DNA of 64,000 nt from Hyphomicrobiales bacterium. GTDB taxonomy: Bacteria > Pseudomonadota > Alphaproteobacteria > Rhizobiales > Rhizobiaceae. A program made the position numbers and the translations under genes. Positions within the stretch are counted from its first letter, which is position 1. Each line of letters starts with the position of its first letter. Positions 1-7,737 of this stretch are shown piece by piece. The notes under the pieces are model-generated. The model made no database searches, was not told where the DNA came from, and saw nothing but the letters and a program-made list of their open reading frames with translations. The DNA lies in the NCBI GenBank assembly GCA_900473045.1, contig UCKS01000034.1:1-64000 (forward strand), given 5' to 3'.

Positions 1-1273
1 CCCCAGCCCCCTGCCCCGCCACCGCGCAACACGCCATGTTACGCGTTGCGGCATGGGCGATGCGGTCGCCGCCGATTGCCCGGCCGGCGACCAACAGGTT
101 TTCGATGCCCTTGGGCAAAAGCGACCGGTATGGAATGTGCATGTAGCGTCCGGTGGTCGGCAGGATCAGCACACCATAACCATCGATAAATTCCGGATAG
201 ATGCCGATCGTATCCTCGAAGCGGCCTTCGTTGCGCACATCGCTTTCGGTCATGTTGTAGGCGGCATCGATCTTGCGGGTATCGCGGATGCCGATGCTCA
301 TGCCGAAATTGCGCAGGCGCGCGCCCTCGCAGCCCGGCGTATAGCGGCGCAGGGCCTCGATCGCCAGCATGGACTGCCGGCGGCCCTCGATCTCGAAACG
401 GGTCATGCTGTCCGGATCCGTGCCGTCACAGCCCGCGAGATGAATGAGGTTCATGTAGGTGAGTTCGCCGGTATCGTGCAGCGCGCCCCAGGTGCCTGAA
501 ATCGTATTCAGATGCGCTGGAATGACGCCGTCGCGGATGGCCTGGGCGAAGGGCTTGCCGAGGAAGGGCGAGAACATCTGGTCTTCCTTGCCCGATGTCT
601 CGATCTGCCATTCGCCGGTCGACCAATCACTATAGGTCTGCGGATCGGAGCGGACGCCAGCCATGAAGGCCTTCTTGTCGACCCCTGCCAGGTGAAACAT
701 CACAGATGCTGCCTGCATTTCTTCCACCGATGTTTTGAAGGTCGGCGCACCGGCGCGATGGGCGACGTCGGCATCACCTGTCGCGTCGATCACCCGGGCG
801 GCGAGAATGGCTTCCCGTCCGGCCTTGGATTCGACGATGATGCCCCTGATCGCAGTGCCATCCATGATCGGGGCGACAAACTGGCGGTGCAGCATCGCGC
901 GGATGCCCGCCTCTTCCACCAGCCGGTCGGCGACCAGCTTGAAACCTTCCGAATCCAACTCGTAGCTGAGCGACTGGCTCTCGGGCACGGCGGCCCCCAT
1001 CGCCTTGGCCCGTTCCTCGAATTCCCAGCCGATGCCGCCCGCCTCGACCGTCGCCTCATGCCGGTACCAGGCGAAGCCTTCCACGCCGACGACGGTGATA
1101 TTACCGCCGAAACAGCCGAAGCGCTCGACCAAGGTGACGGAAACACCGGCCCGCGCAGCGGCCAGTGCTGCCGCCAGACCACCCGGGCCGGAGCCGACCA
1201 CCAGCACATCGGTTTCGTGGATGACATCGATCTGGCGGGCCGGCTCGGTGATGACGGCGGGTTTGTTCGGCAT
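1..1273 (-). CDS. FAD-dependent oxidoreductase (3' end beyond window)
   Basis: The first 424 codons of a flavoprotein are visible; the C-terminus lies outside the left edge. An N-terminal dinucleotide-binding fold is clear: hydrophobic strand, then G27-S-G-P-G-G32, with Glu50 closing the second strand (VTLVE). Near the edge is the C-terminal FAD-contact stretch of this class (LLVAGRAIGGDRIAHAATRN). The whole visible frame is open without stops. It matches the FAD_oxidored/FAD-dependent dehydrogenase group that includes many sugar- and organic-acid-linked oxidoreductases. The substrate cannot be told. The ATG at 1273 follows a GGAGAA ribosome-binding site. It is divergent from the reductase gene starting at 1490; the gap has no obvious operator. 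Confidence 0.85.
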   Translation of the reverse strand, partial: MPNKPAVITEPARQIDVIHETDVLVVGSGPGGLAAALAAARAGVSVTLVERFGCFGGNITVVGVEGFAWYRHEATVEAGGIGWEFEERAKAMGAAVPESQSLSYELDSEGFKLVADRLVEEAGIRAMLHRQFVAPIMDGTAIRGIIVESKAGREAILAARVIDATGDADVAHRAGAPTFKTSVEEMQAASVMFHLAGVDKKAFMAGVRSDPQTYSDWSTGEWQIETSGKEDQMFSPFLGKPFAQAIRDGVIPAHLNTISGTWGALHDTGELTYMNLIHLAGCDGTDPDSMTRFEIEGRRQSMLAIEALRRYTPGCEGARLRNFGMSIGIRDTRKIDAAYNMTESDVRNEGRFEDTIGIYPEFIDGYGVLILPTTGRYMHIPYRSLLPKGIENLLVAGRAIGGDRIAHAATRNMACCAVAGQGAG

Positions 1274-1489
1274 CGGGTTCTCCGGCAGAAAAGGGAGGAT
1301 TTGGCCGGAGCTTAACGGTGCCCTCCGACCCTGTCGACGTCCGGGAGCGACCTCTTGTTGCGCGTTCGCCCTTCCAGGATTGCGCGGGCGTGATCACTTT
1401 TCGGCGACGGCGAGATTTCACCGCTGGCCGCATGCTTTTGCCATTGCTACTAACAACATCGATCGAACGACGCGCCTGGAGGGGATGAC

Positions 1490-2533
1490 ATGGACAAGAC
1501 CGAAGCGAACAGCCTGGGCCAGTTTCGCAACATCTGTATTTTCGGCGCCGGCGCCATCGGCGGCGCGCTGGCAGCAAGGCTTGCCACCTCCCCTATGCTC
1601 AAGAGCGCTACGATCACGGCCATCGCCCGTGGGGGGCATCTGAAGGCCATCCGGGACAATGGACTGCATCTTTACGAGCCGGGCAAGACCGAGCCGCTGG
1701 TCGCGAAATTTGCTGCCACCGACAAGGCGGGCGATCTCGACCCTCAAGACCTCGTCATCGTGACGCTCAAGGGGCATCAGCTGACCTCGGCCAGCGCCGA
1801 TATCGCCGGAATGCTGAAGCCCGGTGGCCGGGTGGTAATGATCCAGAACGGTATTCCGTGGTGGTATTTCCATGGCGATACGGCGAGCGGCCTTGAAGGC
1901 CGGCAGGTGGAGGCGCTCGATCCGGATGGTCTGGTCTGGCAGCGGATCGGCCCGGAGCGCGTCATCGGCGGCGTCATCTATCAGGGCGCGCAGATGCTGG
2001 AGCCCGGCCATATCCGGCTCACCAGCGGCGGCCTGCTCCATCTCGGCGCGCCCACCGGCACGATGTCGCCGGAACTTGCAGCGATTGCCGATCTGTTGCG
2101 GGCCAGCGGCTGGACGATCAAGACGACGGACCGCATCCGCGACGAGATCTGGTTGAAGTTTCTCGGCAACGCGGCCTTCAACCCGATCAGTGCGCTGACC
2201 AGGGGGCGGATCTCGGAGATCATGGATGGCCCGGCCGTTGACCTCGTCAAGCAGGTCATGACGGAGGTTCACGCCGTGGCCGAACGGCTCGGATGCCATG
2301 TCCGCGAGACGGTGGACGAGAAGATGGAACATGGCCGCGGTCTCGGCAATGCCAAGACCTCGATGCTGCAGGATCTCGAACAGGGCCGCCCGATGGAAAT
2401 CACGCCGCTCACCCGCGCCATCACGCTGCTGGGGCGCATGGCCGACGTGCCGACCCCGGCGAATGACATCCTGCTGTCGCTGATCTCGCAACTCGACGAG
2501 TCGATGGCGAAGGCGCGTGCGGCGGAAAGTTAA
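1490..2533 (+). CDS. Ketopantoate reductase family (ApbA/PanE-like) protein
   Basis: A 347-residue NAD(P)-dependent reductase. The Rossmann motif G19-A-G-A-I-G24 follows a short N-terminal tail. The conserved VTLKGHQL and QNGIPWW segments and the C-terminal helical part (EIWLKFLGNAAFNPISALT) are those of the ketopantoate reductase family. True PanE makes pantoate for coenzyme A, but paralogues with an insert after the QNG motif, as here, are common and usually of unknown substrate, so I do not assign panE. The ATG follows a GGAGGGG ribosome-binding site. The VOC gene begins four bases after its stop, so the two are probably co-transcribed and may act on the same small molecule. Confidence 0.85.
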   Translation: MDKTEANSLGQFRNICIFGAGAIGGALAARLATSPMLKSATITAIARGGHLKAIRDNGLHLYEPGKTEPLVAKFAATDKAGDLDPQDLVIVTLKGHQLTSASADIAGMLKPGGRVVMIQNGIPWWYFHGDTASGLEGRQVEALDPDGLVWQRIGPERVIGGVIYQGAQMLEPGHIRLTSGGLLHLGAPTGTMSPELAAIADLLRASGWTIKTTDRIRDEIWLKFLGNAAFNPISALTRGRISEIMDGPAVDLVKQVMTEVHAVAERLGCHVRETVDEKMEHGRGLGNAKTSMLQDLEQGRPMEITPLTRAITLLGRMADVPTPANDILLSLISQLDESMAKARAAES

Positions 2534-2536
2534 GCG

Positions 2537-2893
2537 ATGACCGTCCTTCGCATCGTCGCCAATCTTGAAGCTACCGATCCGCAGGCTGGGCGGGCTTTCT
2601 ATGGCGAACTGCTCGGCCTCGATCTTGTCATGGATCATGGCTGGATCCTGACCTTCGCATCCGGGGAGCAGGCACCGGCGCAGATCTCCGTCGCCAGTGA
2701 GGGCGGCTCCGGTACGCCGGTGCCGCAGCTTTCGATCGAGGTCGATAATGTTGATGCTGTCTACTCCAAGGCCAAGCGGATGGGCCTGGAGATCGTCTAC
2801 GGCATCACCGACGAGCCTTGGGGGGTGCGGCGCTTTTACGTTCGCGACCCCTTTGGTACGATCGTCAACATTCTCGCGCATGGAGAACGCTGA
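2537..2893 (+). CDS. VOC (glyoxalase/bleomycin resistance) family protein
   Basis: A 118-residue single vicinal-oxygen-chelate domain. The N-terminal half holds the beta-alpha-beta unit with RAFYGELLGLDLVMD, and the C-terminal half ends in the typical EPWGVRRFYVRDPFGTIVNI pattern. Members bind a metal and act as glyoxalases, dioxygenases, resistance proteins or small-molecule binders. Function cannot be assigned from sequence. It starts four bases after the reductase gene and converges on the HAD phosphatase gene eleven bases downstream. Confidence 0.85.
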   Translation: MTVLRIVANLEATDPQAGRAFYGELLGLDLVMDHGWILTFASGEQAPAQISVASEGGSGTPVPQLSIEVDNVDAVYSKAKRMGLEIVYGITDEPWGVRRFYVRDPFGTIVNILAHGER

Positions 2894-2903
2894 CAAGGTT
2901 TGA

Positions 2904-3578
2904 TCAGCGGCGATCCGTCAGGGTGAGATCGCCGTTTTCATCGACCGAGACTTCGATGCCGATATAACCCGGGATCGTCGGATGCGACGTTTCGAACGGA
3001 TGCGTGTGCGTGGCGGTAATGACCATCACGTCAGAACCGGCCGATTCACCGGCTATCACGCCAGCCGCGACGTCTTCAAACACAAGGCAGTCCTTGGCAT
3101 CAAAGCCGACGCGCTTGGCGCCGAGCAGGTAGCATTCCGGGCTCGGTTTTCCGCGTGAAACATCCTCGGCGATGACGATGAATTTCGGCTCCGGCAGGCC
3201 GGCGGCGGCGATGCGCACCTTGGCCAGTTCGCGGGGCGACGAAGTAACGATCGCCCAACGTTCCGGCGGCAGGCTTTTCAGGAATTCGATTGCGCCCGGC
3301 AGCGGCTTGACGCCATCGGTATCGTCCATTTCCAGTTGTGTGATCAGAGCTGCCTCGGCAACCGGATCGACACCCGGCAGGCCGAGCTGGCGGATCGTAT
3401 CGACGCCGCGCTTGCCATGCATGGTCGGCAGGAAGGTCGCGACGTCGAGGCCGTGGCTTTCAGCCCATTTTCCCCAGACCCGTTCGGCCGCTTCGATGGA
3501 ACTCAGAAGCGTTCCATCCATGTCGAACAGGAAGGCGGAGTATTTCTTGCCGAATACCGGCGAGGACGCGGAAGACAC
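2904..3578 (-). CDS. HAD superfamily sugar-phosphatase-like hydrolase
   Basis: A 224-residue HAD phosphatase. Motif I is FDMDGTLL with nucleophile D19 and acid D21. Motif II lies at T112-S113 (IVTSSP), motif III at K144 (RGKPSPECY), and motif IV at E168-D169 (VFEDVAAGV). The helical cap between motifs I and II resembles the group with 2-deoxyglucose-6-phosphate and glycerol-3-phosphate phosphatases. The start is a GTG at 3578 placed behind a strong AAGGAG ribosome-binding site. The substrate is probably a small sugar phosphate, but this is inferred from family only. Confidence 0.85.
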   Translation of the reverse strand: MSSASSPVFGKKYSAFLFDMDGTLLSSIEAAERVWGKWAESHGLDVATFLPTMHGKRGVDTIRQLGLPGVDPVAEAALITQLEMDDTDGVKPLPGAIEFLKSLPPERWAIVTSSPRELAKVRIAAAGLPEPKFIVIAEDVSRGKPSPECYLLGAKRVGFDAKDCLVFEDVAAGVIAGESAGSDVMVITATHTHPFETSHPTIPGYIGIEVSVDENGDLTLTDRR

Positions 3579-3711
3579 GGGGGCTGGCTCCTTTGAAGGT
3601 CGCCGCTTGTCTTGTGACCGTGCGGCTTACCCCGTTCGAATAAGGGGATTCCCCCTCAAGATCAAACGGATATCGCCCTTCCCCCGGTGCGCGGACGCTT
3701 TCTTGCCCGCC

Positions 3712-4323
3712 TTACCGCGCCGACAGCGCCAGCCGCAGCCCCATCAGCCCGAAGGCACCGGCAAAACCGCGCCGCAGCCAGAGCGTAACGCCCGGGCGGG
3801 AGATGACATAGCGCCGCGCGCCCGCAGCAAAGACGCCGTAAACCAAGAAGACGACGAAGGTCAGCACCATGAATATGGCGGCAAGCCACAGCATGAACAG
3901 GGTGGGCGACGGCGTCGCATCCGGCACAAATTGCGGCAGGAAGGCCAGAAAGAACAGCGACAGTTTCGGATTGAGACTGTTGAGCAGAATAGCCGTACCG
4001 ATGATCTTGCCCGCCCGCATGGGCCGGGCTTCTTCCGTCACCTGCAGGCTGTCGGCATCGCGCAGAACACTCCAGGCCATGTAGAGCAGATAGGCGACGC
4101 CGAGATATTTGATCACTTCAAAGGCCAGCGCGCTGGTGTGCAAGAGGGCGGCCAGACCGGCAATGCTGGCGATGATATGCGGAAGGATACCGAGCGTGCA
4201 GCCGAAGGCCGCGAGGATGCTGGCGCGCGCGCCGGAATTGAGGCCCGTTGCCAGCGTGTAGAGCACGCCGGTTCCGGGCAGCAGGATGACGATGATGGAT
4301 GTCAGCAGATATTCGAGGGTCAC
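3712..4323 (-). CDS. LysE family translocator
   Basis: A 203-residue inner-membrane protein with about six hydrophobic segments, beginning MTLEYLLTSIIVILLPGTGVLY, the hallmark N-terminus of the LysE/RhtB amino-acid exporter family. A central charged loop (around residues 92-110) and the segment LNSLNPKLSLFFLAFLPQF are also family features. The start is GTG with GGAG upstream. An AraC-type regulator gene lies just upstream on the same strand, 76 bases away, an arrangement often seen where the regulator controls the exporter. The exported amino acid or homoserine-lactone-like compound is unknown. Confidence 0.88.
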   Translation of the reverse strand: MTLEYLLTSIIVILLPGTGVLYTLATGLNSGARASILAAFGCTLGILPHIIASIAGLAALLHTSALAFEVIKYLGVAYLLYMAWSVLRDADSLQVTEEARPMRAGKIIGTAILLNSLNPKLSLFFLAFLPQFVPDATPSPTLFMLWLAAIFMVLTFVVFLVYGVFAAGARRYVISRPGVTLWLRRGFAGAFGLMGLRLALSAR

Positions 4324-4399
4324 GACGCACTCCGTTCAACAGGGGAAGCCGCAGTAAACGGATCGGCGGCCCATCGGTCTTGAACGAAATTGCAGAATG

Positions 4400-5194
4400 T
4401 CAGTTATGGGCCAGCGCATAGGCTCCGGGCGTGATGCCATAGGCGCGGACGAAAGCCCGGGTCATGTGGCTCTGATCTGCGAAACCGCCGGCGAAAGCGG
4501 CGTCGGCAAGCGGCATGCCCTTGGCGATCATTCGGCGAACCCACCTGATACGGCGCTGGACCAGATACGCATGCGGCGTCATGCCCGTGACCTCGGAGAA
4601 GGCCCGCACCACCTGGAAACGGCTGAGCCCGCTTGCGGCAGCAAGGTCGGCCAGGGTTGTGGCGGCAGTGGGATCATCATCCAGCAAATTCTTTGCTCGG
4701 ACGATGGATGGCGGGACGAAGCGGGAGGCAGGGTTGCGATCCATCAGCGATGCCACCAGCTGGAGAAAGCCGGTTTCCGGCGCCAGCGTTTCGCGCATCT
4801 GCGTCATCGCCGCATAGACCGGCAGGAGTCGCTGGGCGACATGCCCATCGCTCATCACCGGCTTTGAAAATACGAAATCCTCTGGCTGGCCTTCGCCGAT
4901 GTCCAGAACCGCGTCTGCCATCAGGCTCGGATCGAAATAGAGCATCCGCCAGGAGCGCCCTTGCGCATCGATCGGATGGCCATCATGCACTTCGCCCGGA
5001 TTGACGGTGATTATATCGCCGGGGCCGGCCTCGACCGGGCCGCGGCCGCTGGCGGATTTCTGGGCGCCGCGGATGATAACGCCGATGCCGAACTGGTCAT
5101 GCGTATGGCGGCCGAAACTGTGCGCGGTGTCGGCCTCCACGGCCTCCACGCCTTCGATCGCACATTTCTGCATCCGGAACTGGCTGGTCTTCAT
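4400..5194 (-). CDS. AraC family transcriptional regulator
   Basis: A 264-residue regulator. The N-terminal cupin-like sensing half contains HTHDQFGIGVIIRG and PGDIITVNPGEVHDG, typical of AraC_binding domains. The C-terminal third holds two helix-turn-helix motifs (LADLAAASGLSRFQVVRAFSEVTGMTPHAY and a second one with GFADQSHMTRAFVRAYGITPGAY). I chose the ATG at 5194. An upstream in-frame GTG or ATG would run into the neighbouring GFA gene and would add residues unlike the family. It probably controls the adjacent LysE exporter gene downstream on the same strand. Confidence 0.85.
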   Translation of the reverse strand: MKTSQFRMQKCAIEGVEAVEADTAHSFGRHTHDQFGIGVIIRGAQKSASGRGPVEAGPGDIITVNPGEVHDGHPIDAQGRSWRMLYFDPSLMADAVLDIGEGQPEDFVFSKPVMSDGHVAQRLLPVYAAMTQMRETLAPETGFLQLVASLMDRNPASRFVPPSIVRAKNLLDDDPTAATTLADLAAASGLSRFQVVRAFSEVTGMTPHAYLVQRRIRWVRRMIAKGMPLADAAFAGGFADQSHMTRAFVRAYGITPGAYALAHN

Positions 5195-5208
5195 CCGTCG
5201 ATCATTCC

Positions 5209-5613
5209 TCAGTCGCGCTCCCGGCCCGGCAGCGCATCGCGCTCGCCAAACCAGTTTGCCGCTGAAGAACACCAGATCTGGTGGTTTGGCGCAAGCGCAC
5301 GGCGCTGGGTGATATTGCCCCAGCGGATGCCGACTTCCCCGGCGTCCTCGCCGATGCCGGTCGTATAGATTGGCGAGCCGCAGGCACCGCAGAACATCTG
5401 ATAGCGCGTGCGGCCATTGTCGCCGGTCTTGGTATAGGTCTTTGGCGCGCCGGCGGTGATGCGGAAATCAGCCTTCGGCACCGAGACCGTCACCCGGTAG
5501 GCCGAACCGGTCAGGTGCTGGCAATCGGTGCAATGGCAGATGCCGACCTTGTCCGGATCGATCTCCGCCTCATAAGCGATCGCGCCGCAGTGACAATGTC
5601 CATCGATATGCAT
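5209..5613 (-). CDS. GFA (CENP-V/GFA domain) family protein
   Basis: A 134-residue zinc-binding protein. The N-terminus HIDGHCHCGAIAYEA and the CHCTDCQHLTGS and FCGACGSPIYTT segments supply the Cys ligands typical of the glutathione-dependent formaldehyde-activating (Gfa) fold. Family members bind zinc through these cysteines. Only Gfa itself has a known link to glutathione and formaldehyde, and this protein is shorter, so no reaction is claimed. The start has an AGGGAGGA ribosome-binding site. The gene sits between the iolB gene and the AraC regulator gene, all leftward. Confidence 0.85.
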   Translation of the reverse strand: MHIDGHCHCGAIAYEAEIDPDKVGICHCTDCQHLTGSAYRVTVSVPKADFRITAGAPKTYTKTGDNGRTRYQMFCGACGSPIYTTGIGEDAGEVGIRWGNITQRRALAPNHQIWCSSAANWFGERDALPGRERD

Positions 5614-5648
5614 GACGGTTCCTCCCTGATCAGGAGGAACCTAGCGCA

Positions 5649-6449
5649 TTAGACGCCGGTGAACAGCCAAGCATGTTCCTGGGCGTTGTTGAATTTCCAG
5701 ACGCGCGACGGGCCGGCCATGACATTGAGATAATAAAGGTCGTAACCATGGATCGCGGCGACCGGGTGATAACCCTTCGGCACCAGCGTCACGTCGCGAT
5801 CCTCCACCGCCATCGTTTCGTCCAGCGAGCGATCGTCGGTATAGACGCGCTGCATGGCGAAGCCCTGAGCCGGATTCAGCCGGTGATAATAGGTTTCCTC
5901 GAGGAAGCTTTCGGCCGGCAGATTGTCCTCGTCATGCTTATGCGGCGGATAGGACGAGGTATGACCACCCGGTGTGATCACTTCCACGACGAGCAGCGAA
6001 TGCGCCGCATTGTCGTCTTCCGGCATGATATTGGTGACATAGCGGGTGTTGGTAGCCTTGCCGCGCGTCATCTGCGGGTGGGTGCCTGCAGGGATCGGCC
6101 TGGTCTTGAAGTCGCCACCGCCCGGCGCGGAGCAGACGGCGAGCTCGAGATCCGTGACCGCCTTTACCCGCCATGTCGCGCCCGGCGCGACATACAAAGC
6201 ATGCGGCGCGCCGTCGAACGGGCTCATGCGCTCGCCCACCACGCCAAAATCTTCACCATCGACGCTGGTCTCGCCCTTGCCACTGACCCACACCAGGCAG
6301 ACCTCGCGTTCGCCGGTCTCGCCCGAGACCGTCTCACCTGCCTTCAACCTGTTGAGATCGAAGCCGACATAGGTCCAGCCGGCGGTTTCGGGCGTGACAT
6401 GGGTAACACGGCCTTCGTCGCCCTTGGGTTTTACGAGCAGGTTCGGCAT
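5649..6449 (-). CDS. iolB: 5-deoxy-glucuronate isomerase
   Basis: A 266-residue bicupin of the KduI/IolB family. It converts 5-deoxy-D-glucuronate to 2-deoxy-5-keto-D-gluconate in cytosolic myo-inositol breakdown, downstream of IolD and upstream of IolC. The metal-binding cupin motif is visible as PPHKHDEDNLPAESFLEE followed by the conserved NPAQGFAMQRVYT and PKGYHPVAAIHGYDLYYLN stretches. The AGGAGAA ribosome-binding site supports the ATG at 6449. It is the last gene of the leftward iolR-C-D-E-B set and is separated from iolE by a 268-base gap holding a nested palindromic element. Confidence 0.96.
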   Translation of the reverse strand: MPNLLVKPKGDEGRVTHVTPETAGWTYVGFDLNRLKAGETVSGETGEREVCLVWVSGKGETSVDGEDFGVVGERMSPFDGAPHALYVAPGATWRVKAVTDLELAVCSAPGGGDFKTRPIPAGTHPQMTRGKATNTRYVTNIMPEDDNAAHSLLVVEVITPGGHTSSYPPHKHDEDNLPAESFLEETYYHRLNPAQGFAMQRVYTDDRSLDETMAVEDRDVTLVPKGYHPVAAIHGYDLYYLNVMAGPSRVWKFNNAQEHAWLFTGV

Positions 6450-6480
6450 GACGTTCTCCTAATGTGTTCGAGGAGCGTTT

Positions 6481-6690
6481 GTTACCCCTCACCAAGTGCG
6501 CCCATGCGTTCGACTGCGTCTCACGCGGGCTTACTATCCTCTCCCGCAAGGGGAGAGGTAGGGTGCCACGATCACCGCCCCTCAGATGAGGCAGATAGTG
6601 CGGCGGGTTTACCTCTCCCCTTGCGGGAGAGGATACGCAGGCCGGGTGAGCGTTCGCGAACCCTTGGCCGAAGTTGGTGAGGGATAAAAC
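6481..6690. repeat. Nested inverted-repeat intergenic element between iolE and iolB
   Basis: A 26-bp sequence at 6535-6560 recurs as an exact reverse complement at 6610-6635, with 49 bp between them. Each arm is itself nearly palindromic (core CCTCTCCC-GCAA-GGGGAGAGG). An outer pair, CCCTCACCAA at 6486-6495 and TTGGTGAGGG at 6674-6683, brackets the inner pair. The architecture resembles rhizobial intergenic mosaic elements (RIME-type palindromic repeats), but I could not compare it with a library. In RNA it would form a long branched hairpin between iolE and iolB. Confidence 0.75.
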
Positions 6691-6717
6691 ACCCCCAGCC
6701 AAAAAGCTCCAAAGCTA

Positions 6718-7635
6718 TCACCCTTTGGGGAAACCTTCCGTTTCCACGGTATAGCCTGCAGCGGTCATGACGCGCATCAGTTCGGCATGGCCGATCTCCG
6801 CCATCTTGGCAGGCGGCGACTTGCGCGGGTCCTGCTCGGCCTCGACGACGAACCAGCCTTCATAGCCATAGTCGGCGAAGCGCTTGACGATGGCGCCGAA
6901 ATCAAGCGAGCCATCGCCCGGTACGGTGAAGGCGCCGAGTGCCACAGCGTCGAGGAAGGATTGCTTGCTGCGATCGAGACCATCGATGACAGACTGACGG
7001 ATGTCCTTCACGTGCACGTGGTTGATACGGGCATGGTGGTTGTCGATGGCGCGCAGGACGTCGCCGCCGGCGAAAGCCAGATGGCCGGCGTCGAGCAGCA
7101 GCGGAATGCCTTCGCCCGAATTCTTCATGAAGGCGTCGAGTTCCGGCTCGGTTTCGACGACGGCGGCCATGTGATGATGGTAAGAGAGCGGCATGCCCTG
7201 ATCGGCGCACCATTCGCCGAATTCGGTGACGCGGCGGGCATAGGCCTTCATCTCATCATCGCCAAGGCGCGGCTTGGTAGCAAGCGGCTTCGAGCGGTCG
7301 CCCTGGATCGAACGGCCGACTTCGCCATAGACGATGCAAGGCGCGTTGACGGCCTTGAACAGCTCGATCATCGGTGCGATGCGGTCCTTGTTGGCGGACA
7401 GATCCTCATCGACCAGCGTGCCGGAAAACCAGCCACCACAGAGCGTCACGTCGGCCGCGCGCAGGATCGGCAGCATCTCATTCGGATTGTTCGGAAAACG
7501 GCGCCCTTGCTCCATGCCGGTGAAGCCGGCGCTGCGCGACTGGCGCAGGCATTCCTCCAGCGACACGTCGTCGCTCAGTTCCGGAAGGTCGTCGTTCCAC
7601 CAGGCGATGGGCGACATGCCGAGTTTGGCTTTCAT
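6718..7635 (-). CDS. iolE: Myo-inosose-2 dehydratase
   Basis: A 305-residue TIM-barrel protein of the xylose isomerase-like AP-endonuclease-2 fold. It removes water from 2-keto-myo-inositol (scyllo-inosose) to give the diketone used by IolD. The beginning LGMSPIAWWNDDLPELSDDVSLEECL is the classic IolE N-terminus. Metal-site segments SYHHHMAAVVETEPELD and LLLDAGHLAFAGGD, then INHVHVKDI and WFVVEAEQDP, are in family order. The AAGGAG ribosome-binding site supports the ATG. It lies 102 bases downstream of iolD across a gap with two hairpins. Confidence 0.96.
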   Translation of the reverse strand: MKAKLGMSPIAWWNDDLPELSDDVSLEECLRQSRSAGFTGMEQGRRFPNNPNEMLPILRAADVTLCGGWFSGTLVDEDLSANKDRIAPMIELFKAVNAPCIVYGEVGRSIQGDRSKPLATKPRLGDDEMKAYARRVTEFGEWCADQGMPLSYHHHMAAVVETEPELDAFMKNSGEGIPLLLDAGHLAFAGGDVLRAIDNHHARINHVHVKDIRQSVIDGLDRSKQSFLDAVALGAFTVPGDGSLDFGAIVKRFADYGYEGWFVVEAEQDPRKSPPAKMAEIGHAELMRVMTAAGYTVETEGFPKG

Positions 7636-7651
7636 GAAAATTCTCCTTGGA

Positions 7652-7718
7652 GGAAGGCGATCGGCCTTCCTGATCGTCCTGTATTCCCGTCATCCTCGGG
7701 TCAAGCCCGAGGATGACG
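7652..7718. repeat. Paired hairpins in the iolD-iolE gap
   Basis: Two perfect stem-loops lie between iolD and iolE. One has arms GGAAGGC/GCCTTCC at 7652-7658 and 7664-7670. The other has 13-bp arms CGTCATCCTCGGG and CCCGAGGATGACG at 7688-7700 and 7706-7718 around TCAAG. The second matches a palindrome I recall as widespread between alphaproteobacterial genes. Neither has a T-run, so they are more likely repeat units or mRNA stabilisers than terminators. Confidence 0.75.
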
Positions 7719-7737
7719 GAGTTTGTGATGGCCTGTA

